In this document: positions 43,867-52,497 of the stretch, piece by piece
Layout: every line of letters begins with the position of its first letter
How positions within the stretch are numbered: position 1 is the stretch's first letter
Assembly (NCBI GenBank): GCA_958295525.1
Contig: OY282355.1
Span: 334,260 to 398,259, forward strand
DNA length: 64,000 nucleotides
Direction of reading: 5' to 3'
DNA from: an uncultured Dehalococcoidia bacterium
Lineage (GTDB): Bacteria > Chloroflexota > Dehalococcoidia > Lucifugimonadales > Australimonadaceae
Program-made: the position numbers and the translations under genes
Notes under the pieces: generated by a model
What the model saw: the letters and a program-made list of their open reading frames with translations, nothing else
What the model was told of the DNA's origin: nothing
The model's database searches: none

Positions 43867-44961
43867 ATGACTACCGCAGTGGCGCTGCAGGCCGTGGACG
43901 CGGACGCTCACGTGATCGAGAGCGAGCGCACGTGGGACTATCTGGACCCGGCGGACGAGAAGTTCCGCCCGCTGCTGTTCACAAACCCGAATTCGCCCGC
44001 CAGCCGGTACTGGGTGATCGACGGGCGAATCGCGGGGCTGCGCCCGCCGTCGCCGGTCGAGCGCGAACTCAAGGCGATGTCGGAGCGCGCGGGCCGCGAC
44101 TTGGTCACTGCGGAGGAGGCGCGCGGGCTGGACGACGTGTCGCTCCGGCTGGCGCATATGGACCGGCTGGGCGTGGACGTGCAGGTGCTGCACAACACGC
44201 TGTGGATTCGGGACGTCACGCAGCGGCCGGAGGTTGACCGCGCGCTGTGCAAGGCGTGGAACCGCTGGATGGCGGACGCTTGGCGGCAGTCGGCGGGGCG
44301 TTTGCGCTGGGCGGCGGTTCTGCCGCTGACCGATCTGGACGAGGCGATAGGAATGATGCCGTGGGTGAAGGAGAACGGCGCGGTCGGCGTGGTGATGAAG
44401 CCGTTCGAAGGCCATCGCTTTATGCTCGACCCGTACTTCTTCCCCTACTTGGAGGCGGCGCAAGAGCACGATCTGGCGATGACGATTCACATCGCCAACG
44501 CGAATCAGGCGTATGTGGACGCGATAGCGTCGGCCTACGACCCGAGCGGCGGACTCCCGACGTTCCGAATGCCCACGGTGCACGCTTGCAACGGGCTGAT
44601 TCTCAGCGACATCCCCAAGCGGTTCCCTGAGTTGCGCTGGGGCTTCATCGAGTCGTCGTGCCAGTGGGTGCCCTGGATAATGCACGAGACGTCGCGGCGG
44701 GCGCGCGGCGCCGGATGGAAGATCCCGGACAACCCGTTCGCGGAGTACAACATCTATGTGTCGGCCCAGACGGACGACGACTTCCCCTACGTGTTCAGTT
44801 ACATCGGCGACGAAAACATCGTGATCGGAACGGACTACGGGCACACGGACACCTCGAGCGAGGTGGACGCGATCGAGACGTTCCGCAAGTTGGACACGAT
44901 CAGCGAGGAGTCGAAGCGCAAAGTGCTGGTGGACAACTCGGTGACGCTGTACCGGCTGTAG
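43867..44961 (+). CDS. Amidohydrolase family 2 (ACMSD-like) protein
   Basis: 364 residues. The metal motif is DADAHVIESERTW near the N-terminus, the later His is in LAMTIHIANAN and VHACNGLILSD, and the C-terminal metal motif is IGTDYGHTDTS. It belongs to the same broad family as the genes at 31.2 and 57.3 kb, but the C-terminal motif differs (DYGH rather than DYPH). The frame is open to 43747, without a ribosome site. It stands alone. The substrate is unknown. Confidence 0.88.
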   Translation: MTTAVALQAVDADAHVIESERTWDYLDPADEKFRPLLFTNPNSPASRYWVIDGRIAGLRPPSPVERELKAMSERAGRDLVTAEEARGLDDVSLRLAHMDRLGVDVQVLHNTLWIRDVTQRPEVDRALCKAWNRWMADAWRQSAGRLRWAAVLPLTDLDEAIGMMPWVKENGAVGVVMKPFEGHRFMLDPYFFPYLEAAQEHDLAMTIHIANANQAYVDAIASAYDPSGGLPTFRMPTVHACNGLILSDIPKRFPELRWGFIESSCQWVPWIMHETSRRARGAGWKIPDNPFAEYNIYVSAQTDDDFPYVFSYIGDENIVIGTDYGHTDTSSEVDAIETFRKLDTISEESKRKVLVDNSVTLYRL

Positions 44962-45075
44962 AGCGCGGGCGTCGGTCGGCGGGGCGTCCAGACTTCTACA
45001 CCTTCCACGACGTCAACCGCCAGACCTTTCTGCGTTCCACGCCGTCTTCAGCGCCGCCCCGCTCAGCGCGGGTAG

Positions 45076-45081
45076 TACAAT
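45076..45081 (+). promoter_or_regulatory. Candidate tRNA promoter -10 box
   Basis: TACAAT, 13 bases ahead of the tRNA 5' end. Confidence 0.55.
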
Positions 45082-45094
45082 AGACCCACGCCGC

Positions 45095-45170
45095 CCGCCC
45101 GTAGCTCAGCGGACAGAGCATCGGTCTTCGGAACCGAGGGTCGTGGGTTCAATTCCCTCCGGGCGGGCCA
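45095..45170 (+). tRNA. tRNA-Arg (anticodon TCG)
   Basis: A 76-base cloverleaf with an encoded CCA end. The acceptor stem pairs CCGCCCG with CGGGCGG, the D-arm GCTC pairs with GAGC, and the anticodon stem TCGGT pairs with ACCGA around loop CTTCGGA, giving anticodon TCG for CGA arginine codons. The T-arm GTGGG/CCCTC has one T-T mismatch. Hairpin repeats follow within 15 bases; no integrase is seen next to it. Confidence 0.93.
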
Positions 45171-45184
45171 GCGCTCTCCTTCCC

Positions 45185-45420
45185 GTCATTCCCGCGTAGG
45201 CGGGGCGGGAATGACGATGCACCCAGTAGGTTCCCGCTTTCGCGGGAATGACGTGGCGCGTGGGGAGATTTGGAGACGACGCGCTACGCGCATCGTCCGG
45301 CGCTTGCGCGCCGACTGGATTCCCGCCTACGCGGGAATGACGTGGCAAAGGGGCGAGGCGCTACGCGCACCGTCCGGGGGCGAAGGTTCGCGCTTGCGCG
45401 GGCAGGCGGGGGCAGGGGGG
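45185..45420. repeat. Hairpin repeats with a full composite element after the tRNA
   Basis: A deleted hairpin at 45185, a hairpin near 45230, and a full composite element from about 45264 ending with a perfect ATTCCCGCCTACGCGGGAAT near 45320. A second, decayed composite copy follows to 45410. No gene lies in 45171-45437, between the tRNA and a convergent gene. Confidence 0.8.
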
Positions 45421-45437
45421 ACCGTTTGGACGCCCGC

Positions 45438-46799
45438 CTACTCCCGAATGTCGATCTCGTAGACCCGCAGGCTCACGATGCCGCCGTTTTGGAACTGCCA
45501 TACTTCGACGCCGCCGACCGTGATGTCGCCGTTGGCGTCCCAGTCGAGCGAGGTCGCTTCGCCGTCCAGGTCGATGTCTTGCCCGTTGCGGACGGCTGCG
45601 AGCGCGCCCTTGACGCCTGCGGACGACGCGGGGAAGCGGATGCCGGGGGGCCCGGCGACGATCGGCAGCGCGTCGCGTATGGCGGCTCCGTCCACGCTGC
45701 CCGCGTATTCGGCGGCGAGCATTATCGCTATCGCCGCGTCATACGATTCGCGGGGATACGGGCCATGCGGAGCCTCCTCGCCGTACACGGCGGTGTAGTC
45801 CTCCTCCCAATGGCCTTCGGCCTCCGTTACGTGGTGGCCGTACAGCGCGACGCCTTTCGCGCCTTCCAGTTCCGGGTGCCTCTCTATGACGGCGGCCCTC
45901 TTGTGATGGCCCATCAACAGAAAGTTTTCGTTGAAGTGCCCCTCCTCGATGATGTTGTGGATGACCGTGTAGCTGTCCTGGACGGACGTCGCGATCATAA
46001 CCGCGTCCGGATCATGCGCCTCGGCCGCTAGGGTTTCCTCGTGATACGACTCCTGCTCGAGTTTTATCGGGACGGACGTCGTCTTCCCGTCGAAGTGGTC
46101 TTCGAACGCTAGGTCGACCGGCCGGCCCCAGTAGTCGTCCTGGTAGATGACCGCGACGTGGCGGTAGCCTTCGTCTTCGGCGAGTCGGGCGATAGCGTCC
46201 GCCTCCGCGATCGTGCTCAGCGTCGTTCGGAAAACAAAGCCGTCGTCCTCTAGGGTGGTGAGCAGCGGCGAACTGGAAATGGGGGAGATGACGGGAATCT
46301 GGCGGGGCGCGGCGACCTCGAGCGCCACCGCCGCCGTGTCCGTGCTGTAAAGCGGGCCGATGAGCGCATGGGAGCCTTCTTCGTCGATGAGGCGCTGGGC
46401 GTGCTCGACGGCGGCGGCGGAGTCCGGGCCTCGCGCGCCGTCTTCGCCGTCGGTGTCGAGGAAGTGCGCCTCGACCGGCAGGCCGAACACGCCGCCCGCG
46501 TCGTTGACGTGCTTGATCGCGAGCAGCGCGGCGCGGGCGATTGGGCCGTCCGCGCGGTTGTGGTGAACGATATGGTCGGTGCGGGCGAGGTCCAGCATGC
46601 CTATCCGTAGCGGGGTGACGGGAACCGGCGTGGGGGTGGCCGTCGGCATTGGGGCGAGCGTGGAGGTTGGCGTAGGCGCGGGCGTGGCCGTAGGCGCCGG
46701 CGTGGGGGTGGGCGTCGGCTCCGAGGAGCACGCCGCGCCAACCGCAAGCAGCCCAATCGCGAGCAGCGCGGCCTTCGCCGCCATCGAAAACGTCGCCAT
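45438..46799 (-). CDS. LivK-like periplasmic-binding lipoprotein
   Basis: 453 residues. A lipoprotein signal ends in VGAAC (Cys24), followed by about 35 residues of Pro/Thr-rich linker (PTPTPAPTATPAP and similar). The binding domain has the type 1 periplasmic fold of branched-chain amino acid ABC receptors: LRIGMLDL, AALLAIKHVNDAGGVFG, and ALIGPLYSTDTAAVA. AGGAGG lies 8 bases before the ATG at 46799. No permease or ATPase gene is adjacent, so it is an orphan receptor. The ligand is unknown. Confidence 0.85.
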   Translation of the reverse strand: MATFSMAAKAALLAIGLLAVGAACSSEPTPTPTPAPTATPAPTPTSTLAPMPTATPTPVPVTPLRIGMLDLARTDHIVHHNRADGPIARAALLAIKHVNDAGGVFGLPVEAHFLDTDGEDGARGPDSAAAVEHAQRLIDEEGSHALIGPLYSTDTAAVALEVAAPRQIPVISPISSSPLLTTLEDDGFVFRTTLSTIAEADAIARLAEDEGYRHVAVIYQDDYWGRPVDLAFEDHFDGKTTSVPIKLEQESYHEETLAAEAHDPDAVMIATSVQDSYTVIHNIIEEGHFNENFLLMGHHKRAAVIERHPELEGAKGVALYGHHVTEAEGHWEEDYTAVYGEEAPHGPYPRESYDAAIAIMLAAEYAGSVDGAAIRDALPIVAGPPGIRFPASSAGVKGALAAVRNGQDIDLDGEATSLDWDANGDITVGGVEVWQFQNGGIVSLRVYEIDIRE

Positions 46800-46886
46800 C
46801 GCAGTCACCTCCTGCGCCCGTGTTGGCGACGCATTGTAGCAGGCGCCGCCTTGCGCTAAGGGCGAGGTTGGGCTGCCCGACGCCTG

Positions 46887-47036
46887 GATTCCCGCCTACG
46901 CGGGAATGACGGGCAAGAGGAGGCGAGATTCCCGCCTACGCGGGAATGACGGGGCAAGAGGGGGCGAGATTCCTGCCTTCGCGGGAACGACGGGGCAAGA
47001 GGAGGCGAGATTCCCGCCTTCGCGGGAATGACGGGA
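46887..47036. repeat. Four hairpin repeats before the E1alpha gene
   Basis: Hairpins near 46888, 46929, 46970 and 47010, spaced about 40 bases, with GGGCAAGAG-GAGGCGAG linkers. The gap 46800-47115 is a divergent intergenic region and contains nothing else but the E1alpha promoter. Confidence 0.85.
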
Positions 47037-47097
47037 GGCAGGCGCGGGAATGCTGATAGAAGGGGCGCGGTTTAGGTATGGCGCGGCGGGGTTGGTG

Positions 47098-47106
47098 TGG
47101 GATAAT
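47098..47106 (+). promoter_or_regulatory. Extended -10 promoter of the E1alpha-E1beta-E2 operon
   Basis: TGG followed by GATAAT, an extended -10 form, ends 9 bases before the ATG at 47116. Transcription would begin at or next to the start codon. Confidence 0.55.
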
Positions 47107-47115
47107 CGCAGGGCT

Positions 47116-48561
47116 ATGGACGAGCGGGAGTTGCAGGCGAGACGGCCCGACGCGTCGGCGGACGCGCTCGCGTTGATGGAGGAGCCCGCGCTGGCGGAGG
47201 CGCTCGGGAGCGCGGATTCGCCGAGGCCGCCATCGCCACGGCCCTCTCCCACGGAGCGGGAGAGGGAAGCGGGCGAGGCTTCCACGGGAACGACGGAGGC
47301 GCCGGCGGAAGCGGCGGGCGAGGCTTCCGCGGGAATGATGGAGGCACCGGCGGAAGCGGCGGGCGAGGCTTCCACGGGAACGACGGAGGCGGAAGCGGCG
47401 GGCGAGGATACCGCCTACGCGGGAACGACGGAGGCGGCGGAAGCGACGGGCGAGGTTTCCGCCTACGCGGGAACGACGGGGCAGGAGGAGGAAGCGGCGG
47501 GCGAGGCTCCCGCCTATGCGGGAACGACGCTGGCGCCGGAGGATCCGGAGGGAGATGCGGATGCGGGGTTCGGGGCGGCGGATGAGTTGACGCTCGAGGA
47601 TTTGCTGGATATTTACGCGACGATGCTGCTCACGCGGACGCTGGATGAGCGGGTTTGGGCGATGAACCGGCAAGGGAAGGCGGCGATCGTGGCGTCGAGC
47701 CAGGGGCACGAGGCGGCGCAGTTGGCGTCGGTTTGGGCGCTGCGGAAGAACGCGCCGGACTTCTTCTGCTTCCCGTACTACCGCGACTTGGCGGTTACGA
47801 CGGCGCTGGGTCTGACGCCGTTGGAGTCGCTGCTGGGTTTCTTGGCGAAAGAGGGAGAGCCGCTGTCGGGGGCGCGTCAGTTCCCGCAGCACGGCGCCGC
47901 GCCGCAGTTGCGGTTCATCAATCACTCCAACGTGATCGGGACGCACGCGCCGCAGGCGGTGGGCTGGGCGTTGGGCGTGAAGATGCGCGGCGAGAACACG
48001 GTGACCGGCTGCTTCTTCGGAGACGGGACGACGAGCCAGGGGGACGTTCACGAGGCGATGAATTTCGCGTCCATCCACAAGTTGGCGGTCGTGTTCTTCG
48101 TGGAGAACAACAAGTACGCGATTTCGGTGCCTATGTCGCGGCAGATGGCGATTGGGCGTTACGCGGAGCGGGCGGCGGGGTACGCGATGCCCGGTGTGAC
48201 GGTGGACGGGACGGACGTTCGGGCGGCGTATCAGGCTGCGTCGGATGCGGTGCGCCTCGCGGCGATGGGGGGCGGGCCGAGCGTCGTGGAGTTCGACGTG
48301 GAGCGTTATCTGCCGCACACGAGCGACGACGACGATACGGTGTACCGCGACAGGGCGGAGATCGAGGAGGCGCGAAAGCGGGATCCGCTAGGGAAGTTGC
48401 AGCGTTTGCTGACGGCGGCGGGCGCGCTGACGGAGGAGCGCGACGCGGAGATGCGGCGGTCGGCGCGAGCCGAGGTGGACGCGGCGACGGACACGGCGGA
48501 GGCCGCGCCGTTCCCGGGCGCGGGGGACTTGCTGCGGCACGTTACGGCGGAGGCGCGGTGA
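47116..48561 (+). CDS. bkdA: 2-oxo acid dehydrogenase E1 alpha subunit with repeat-derived N-terminus
   Basis: 481 residues. From about residue 156 it is a normal E1alpha: QGHEAAQLASVWAL, the thiamine diphosphate motif GDGTTSQGD (from about 302) ending in ENN, and the C-terminal LPHTSDDDDTVYR of branched-chain-type enzymes. The first about 155 residues are extra. They repeat units such as GEASTGTTEAPAEAA and [12 protein letters not shown], encoded by copies of the intergenic hairpin element. The true start is the ATG at 47116 after GATAAT. It feeds the E1-E2 complex with E1beta and E2 downstream; E3 is not encoded here. Confidence 0.9.
   Translation: MDERELQARRPDASADALALMEEPALAEALGSADSPRPPSPRPSPTEREREAGEASTGTTEAPAEAAGEASAGMMEAPAEAAGEASTGTTEAEAAGEDTAYAGTTEAAEATGEVSAYAGTTGQEEEAAGEAPAYAGTTLAPEDPEGDADAGFGAADELTLEDLLDIYATMLLTRTLDERVWAMNRQGKAAIVASSQGHEAAQLASVWALRKNAPDFFCFPYYRDLAVTTALGLTPLESLLGFLAKEGEPLSGARQFPQHGAAPQLRFINHSNVIGTHAPQAVGWALGVKMRGENTVTGCFFGDGTTSQGDVHEAMNFASIHKLAVVFFVENNKYAISVPMSRQMAIGRYAERAAGYAMPGVTVDGTDVRAAYQAASDAVRLAAMGGGPSVVEFDVERYLPHTSDDDDTVYRDRAEIEEARKRDPLGKLQRLLTAAGALTEERDAEMRRSARAEVDAATDTAEAAPFPGAGDLLRHVTAEAR
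47236..47530. repeat. Hairpin-repeat-derived units inside the E1alpha gene
   Basis: Near-perfect core copies at about 47403-47430, 47449-47480 and 47500-47529 (CCGCCTACGCGGGAACGACGG in part), plus three shortened copies near 47274, 47322 and 47367 in which CGCCTACG is lost. A second repeat type, CCCTCTCCC with GGGAGAGGG, precedes them at about 47240. All are in one frame. Confidence 0.9.
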
Positions 48562-49544
48562 TGGCGGTTCTGACGGTGATCGAGGCCGTGCGGGAGGCGA
48601 TGCGCGAGGAGATGCGGCGCGACCCGTCGGTGTTTGTGATGGGGGAGGACGTGGGGAAGCGCGGGGGCGTGTTCCTCGCCACGAAGGATTTCATCGAGGA
48701 GTTCGGGGAGGCGCGCGCGCTGGACACGCCGCTCGCGGAGTCGTCCATTGCGGGCGTCGCGGTCGGCGCGGCGCTCTACGGCATGCGCCCCATCGCCGAG
48801 GTGCAGTTCGCGGATTTCATCTGGCCGACGGTGAACCAGATCATCGGAGAGGCGGCGCGCATCCGGTACGGCTCCAACGGGAAGCTGAGCGTGCCGTTGA
48901 CGCTGCGCTCGCCCTACGGAGGGCACGTTCGCGGGGGGCTGTACCACTCGCAGAGCGTCGAGGCGTATTTCGCGCACACGCCCGGGCTGAAAGTGGTCGC
49001 GCCCGTGACGCCGTATGACGCGAAAGGTCTGCTGAAGGCGGCAATCCGCGACGACGACCCGGTCGTCGTGCTGGAGCACAAGCGCACGTACCGCTCGGTG
49101 CGCGGCGAGGTTCCCGACGAGGATTACGCCTTGCCGATCGGGTCGGCGGAGGTGAAGCGCGAGGGGCGCGACTTGTCGGTGATCACCTACGGGTTGACGC
49201 TGCACTACGCGCTGCAGGCGGCCGCGGAGTTGGAGAGCGAGGGCGTGAGCGCGGAGGTCGTGGATTTGCGGACGCTGCGCCCGCTGGACGCGGAGACGGT
49301 TTTGGCGTCCGTCCGAAAGACGAGCAAGGCGCTGGTTGTGCACGAGGACAATGCGGCGGTGTCGGTGGGCTCGGAGGTGAGCGCGCTGATCGCGGAGCAT
49401 GCGTTCGATGATTTGGATGCGCCGGTGATGCGGCTCGCGGGGCCTGAGGTTCCAGCGATGCCGTTCGCGCCGACGCTGGAAGCGGCGTATATGCCGACCG
49501 CGGACAAGATCGCGGCGAAAATCAGGGAGATGGCGGCGTACTAA
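48561..49544 (+). CDS. bkdB: 2-oxo acid dehydrogenase E1 beta subunit
   Basis: 327 residues. VFVMGEDVGKRGGVFLAT, FADFIWPTVNQI, LRSPYGGHVRGGLYHSQSVEA (split about residues 112-135) and the C-terminal TSKALVVHEDNAAVSVGSEV are E1beta signatures. It pairs with E1alpha in the thiamine-dependent decarboxylase. The ATG at 48561 overlaps the E1alpha stop by one base (TGATG), so it is translationally coupled. The frame is open upstream only as a shadow in E1alpha. Confidence 0.94.
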   Translation: MAVLTVIEAVREAMREEMRRDPSVFVMGEDVGKRGGVFLATKDFIEEFGEARALDTPLAESSIAGVAVGAALYGMRPIAEVQFADFIWPTVNQIIGEAARIRYGSNGKLSVPLTLRSPYGGHVRGGLYHSQSVEAYFAHTPGLKVVAPVTPYDAKGLLKAAIRDDDPVVVLEHKRTYRSVRGEVPDEDYALPIGSAEVKREGRDLSVITYGLTLHYALQAAAELESEGVSAEVVDLRTLRPLDAETVLASVRKTSKALVVHEDNAAVSVGSEVSALIAEHAFDDLDAPVMRLAGPEVPAMPFAPTLEAAYMPTADKIAAKIREMAAY

Positions 49545-49546
49545 CG

Positions 49547-52318
49547 ATGAGAACGACGATAGAACTTCCGCAAGTGGGGGAATCGGTCACCGAGGGCGTC
49601 ATTGGCAAGTGGCTGGTGGAGCCGGGCCAGCGCGTCGAGAAGTACGACCCGTTGGTGGAGGTGGTGACCGACAAAGTGAGTATGGAGGCGCCGTCGCCGT
49701 ATGCGGGCGTCTTCACGCGCGCGCTGGTCGAGGAGGGCGAGACGGTTCCGATGGGGGAGCCGATCTGCGAAATGGAGACCGACGTCCCTGCGGATTCGAC
49801 GGTCGCCGTCGCCGATGGCGCCGCCGAAGAGAGCGAAGCCGGGGAGGCGGCGCAGCCGGATGAGGATGCGGAAGAGGTCGCCGTCGCCGAGGATGACGCT
49901 GAAGAGAGCGAGTCCGCGGAGTCGGCGCAGCCGGAAGAGGATGCGGAAGAGGTCGCCGTCGCCGAGGGCGCCGCCGAAGAGAGTGAGGCCGTGGGGTCGG
50001 CGCAGCCGGATGAGGATGCGGAAGAGGTCGCCGTCGCCGAGGGCGCCGCCGAAGAGAGCGAGGCCGCGGAGTCGGCGCAGACGGAAGAGGAGGGAGAGAA
50101 GGAGGTTGCCGTCGCCGAGGATGACGCTGAAGAGAGCGAGTCCGTGGAGTCGGCGCAGACGGAAGAGGCGGAGGCTGAGGAAGTCGCCGCCGCAGAGGAT
50201 GACGTCGAAGAGAGCGAGGCCGGGGAGTCGGCGCAGTCGGAAGAGGATGAGGAGACCGCCGTCGCCGAGGATGACGCTGAAGAGAGCGAGGCCGGGGAGT
50301 CGGCGGAAGAAGAGGCGGTTGCCGTCGCTGAGGTCGCCGCCGCAGAGGATGACGCCGAAGAGAGCGAGGCCGGGGAGTCGGCGGACGTCGCCGGTGAAGA
50401 TAGCGCCGACGACGGCGGCGCGGAGGATAGCGGCGCGGGCGAGGTTGTCGCGGAGGAAGAGGCGGATGCTGCGGAGCAAAGCGAAATCGCCGCCGCCGCT
50501 GATGCGGAGGATAGCGGCGCGGGCGAGGTTGTCGCGGAGGAAGAGGCGGATGCTGCGGAGCAAAGCGAAATCGCCGCCGCCGCCGATGCGGAGGATAGCG
50601 GCGCGGGCCGCGTAGGCGGGGCGTGGGCGATGCCGGCCGCGCAGGACATGTCGGACGAGAGCGAGCCGGAGAGCGCGGCGCAAGCCTCGGACGCGGACGA
50701 TGCGGCGCCGCTTGTGCAGTATGAAGAAGAAGAGACGCGGGGAGACGCGGAGAAGCCTGCGCCGGAGCATCCTTTCGAATTCGTGGGGGGCGCGCGGAGC
50801 GTCGGCCCGACGGGATCGGGCGAGCGAGGCGAAGGGCGGCTCGACGCGGCGCAGCAAGCCGCCGCCGCGCCGCGCGAGGAACCTTCCGCGCCGCGCGCCG
50901 CCGCGCCGCCTGACCGGAGCCACGTCGTCTCGCCGCTCGTGGCGAGGCTGTCGGCGCAGTACGGAATAGACCTCTCGACGGTGCGCGGCACCGGAACGGG
51001 CGGGCGCGTCACCAGCCAGGATTTGCTGAACGCGGTGAGCGCGGCGGAAGCGAGGCGGGCGGCAGAGGAGGCGGAGCAGGCGGCGGAAGAAGCCGCAGCG
51101 CAGGCGGAAGCCGCTGCGCCTGAGGAGGAGGAGCAAGCCGCCGCGCCTGCTGCGGAATCGCCGGAGCAGACGGAGGTCGTTGCGCCCGCTGCGACTGGGG
51201 AGGAGGAGCAGGCCGCCGCGCCCGTCGCGGAGTCGCCGGAGCAGACGGAGGTCGTTGCGCCCCCTGCGCCTGAGGAAGAGGAGCAGGCCGCCGCGCCCGC
51301 ATCGGAATCGCCGGAGCAGGCGGAGGTCGTTGCGCCCCCTGCGCCTGAGGAAGAGGAGCAGGCCGCCGCGCCCGTCGCGGAATCGCCGGAGCAGACGGAG
51401 GTCGTTGCGCCCCCTGCGCCTGAGGAAGAGGAGCAGGCCGCCGCGCCCGTCGCGGAGCCGCCGGAGCAGGCGGAGGTCGCTGCGTCGGTTGCGCCTGAGG
51501 AAGAGGAGCATGCCGCCGCGCCCGTCGCGGAGCCGCCGGAGCAGACGGAAGCCGCTGCGCCGGTTGCGCCTGAGGAGGAGCAGCATGCCGCCGCGCCCGC
51601 ATCGGAATCGCCGGACGAGGGCGTCTCCTCGTTGTCGGTTACGCCGATTCGGCGGGCGATTGCGGAGCATATGGCGCGGTCGGCGTCGGAGATTCCGGCT
51701 GCGTGGGCGATGGTGGAGGCGGACGTCACCGGCCTCGTTCGGGCGCGGGACGCGCTCAAGGGGGCGTTCGAGCGCGAGCGCGGGATTCCGCTGACCTACC
51801 TGCCGTTTTTGGCGAACGCGGCGGCGCAGGCGCTGCGCGAGAGCCCGATGCTGAACGCCCGGTGGGACGGCGGGCGCATCGTCGTCAACAACCGCGTCAA
51901 CCTGTCGGTTGCGGTTGCGACGGAAGCGGGGCTGATGGTTCCCGTGCTGCGCGACGCGGACACGCTCGGCGTCGCGGGTATGGCAGCCGAGTTGCGGCGT
52001 TTGACGGAAGCGGCGCGGAACGGCGCGCTGACGCTGGACGAGGTGCGGGGCGGAACGTTCACGCTCAACAACACGGGCGCGCTGGGGTCGGTCGTGTCCG
52101 TGCCGATCATCAACCACCCGCAGGCGGCGATTCTCACGACGGAGGCGATCGTCAAGCGCCCCGTCGTGGTGAGCGGGGACGCCATCGCGGTGCGCGCGAT
52201 GATGAATCTGTGCATTTCGTTCGACCACCGCGTATGCGACGGGGCGGACGCGGCGGAGTTCCTGCGGGCGGTGAAGGCGCGCTTGGAAGCGTTGGACGAG
52301 AGCGCGGCGTTAGGGTAG
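49547..52318 (+). CDS. bkdC: Dihydrolipoamide acyltransferase E2 with giant repetitive linkers
   Basis: 923 residues, about twice the usual E2 length. One N-terminal lipoyl domain has the modified lysine at about 43 (TDKVSMEA). Then about 370 residues are acidic repeats rich in Glu/Ala/Asp. The E3/E1-binding domain (SHVVSPLVARLSAQYG) lies at about 458-497. A second linker of about 190 residues repeats EEEEQAAAPVAESPEQ. The catalytic domain begins near 692 and has the active-site His of DHRVCDG at about 894. It starts 2 bases after E1beta. The linkers would let the lipoyl arm swing far, but their size is exceptional. Confidence 0.92.
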   Translation: MRTTIELPQVGESVTEGVIGKWLVEPGQRVEKYDPLVEVVTDKVSMEAPSPYAGVFTRALVEEGETVPMGEPICEMETDVPADSTVAVADGAAEESEAGEAAQPDEDAEEVAVAEDDAEESESAESAQPEEDAEEVAVAEGAAEESEAVGSAQPDEDAEEVAVAEGAAEESEAAESAQTEEEGEKEVAVAEDDAEESESVESAQTEEAEAEEVAAAEDDVEESEAGESAQSEEDEETAVAEDDAEESEAGESAEEEAVAVAEVAAAEDDAEESEAGESADVAGEDSADDGGAEDSGAGEVVAEEEADAAEQSEIAAAADAEDSGAGEVVAEEEADAAEQSEIAAAADAEDSGAGRVGGAWAMPAAQDMSDESEPESAAQASDADDAAPLVQYEEEETRGDAEKPAPEHPFEFVGGARSVGPTGSGERGEGRLDAAQQAAAAPREEPSAPRAAAPPDRSHVVSPLVARLSAQYGIDLSTVRGTGTGGRVTSQDLLNAVSAAEARRAAEEAEQAAEEAAAQAEAAAPEEEEQAAAPAAESPEQTEVVAPAATGEEEQAAAPVAESPEQTEVVAPPAPEEEEQAAAPASESPEQAEVVAPPAPEEEEQAAAPVAESPEQTEVVAPPAPEEEEQAAAPVAEPPEQAEVAASVAPEEEEHAAAPVAEPPEQTEAAAPVAPEEEQHAAAPASESPDEGVSSLSVTPIRRAIAEHMARSASEIPAAWAMVEADVTGLVRARDALKGAFERERGIPLTYLPFLANAAAQALRESPMLNARWDGGRIVVNNRVNLSVAVATEAGLMVPVLRDADTLGVAGMAAELRRLTEAARNGALTLDEVRGGTFTLNNTGALGSVVSVPIINHPQAAILTTEAIVKRPVVVSGDAIAVRAMMNLCISFDHRVCDGADAAEFLRAVKARLEALDESAALG
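49801..50640 (+). repeat. Tandem repeats encoding the first E2 linker
   Basis: About 75-base units encode variants of AVAEDDAEESEAGESAQ. They are followed by two nearly identical 84-base units encoding AEDSGAGEVVAEEEADAAEQ and the next eight residues. Confidence 0.85.
51115..51620 (+). repeat. Tandem repeats encoding the second E2 linker
   Basis: Six to seven units of about 75 bases encode EEEEQAAAPVAESPEQTEVV-type repeats with near-identical DNA, so they probably expand and contract by slippage or recombination. Confidence 0.85.
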
Positions 52319-52497
52319 AGCGGCGTGGGAGATCTGCTGCGCCATCGCCGTGGAGCGCGTGCGGCTCGCCCGCAAGGGGGCGCTTCGCTTTCGCCCGGCC
52401 GAGCGCCCGGTCTACGATCCGGCGGGAAGCGGCCCCGCCGTTCCCCCGCGCGCGCTCGACCTCGGCGGCGGCCAATTGGCGATGGCGAGGAGTAGGA

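Noticed and set aside
45095..45420. Integration site at the tRNA-Arg gene
   Set aside because: No integrase and no repeat of the tRNA 3' end were seen downstream; only the common hairpin repeats are there.
49541..52228. 895-codon and 745-codon minus-strand frames opposite E2
   Set aside because: They are Arg- or Ser-rich shadows of the E2 repeats with no recognisable domain or ribosome site.
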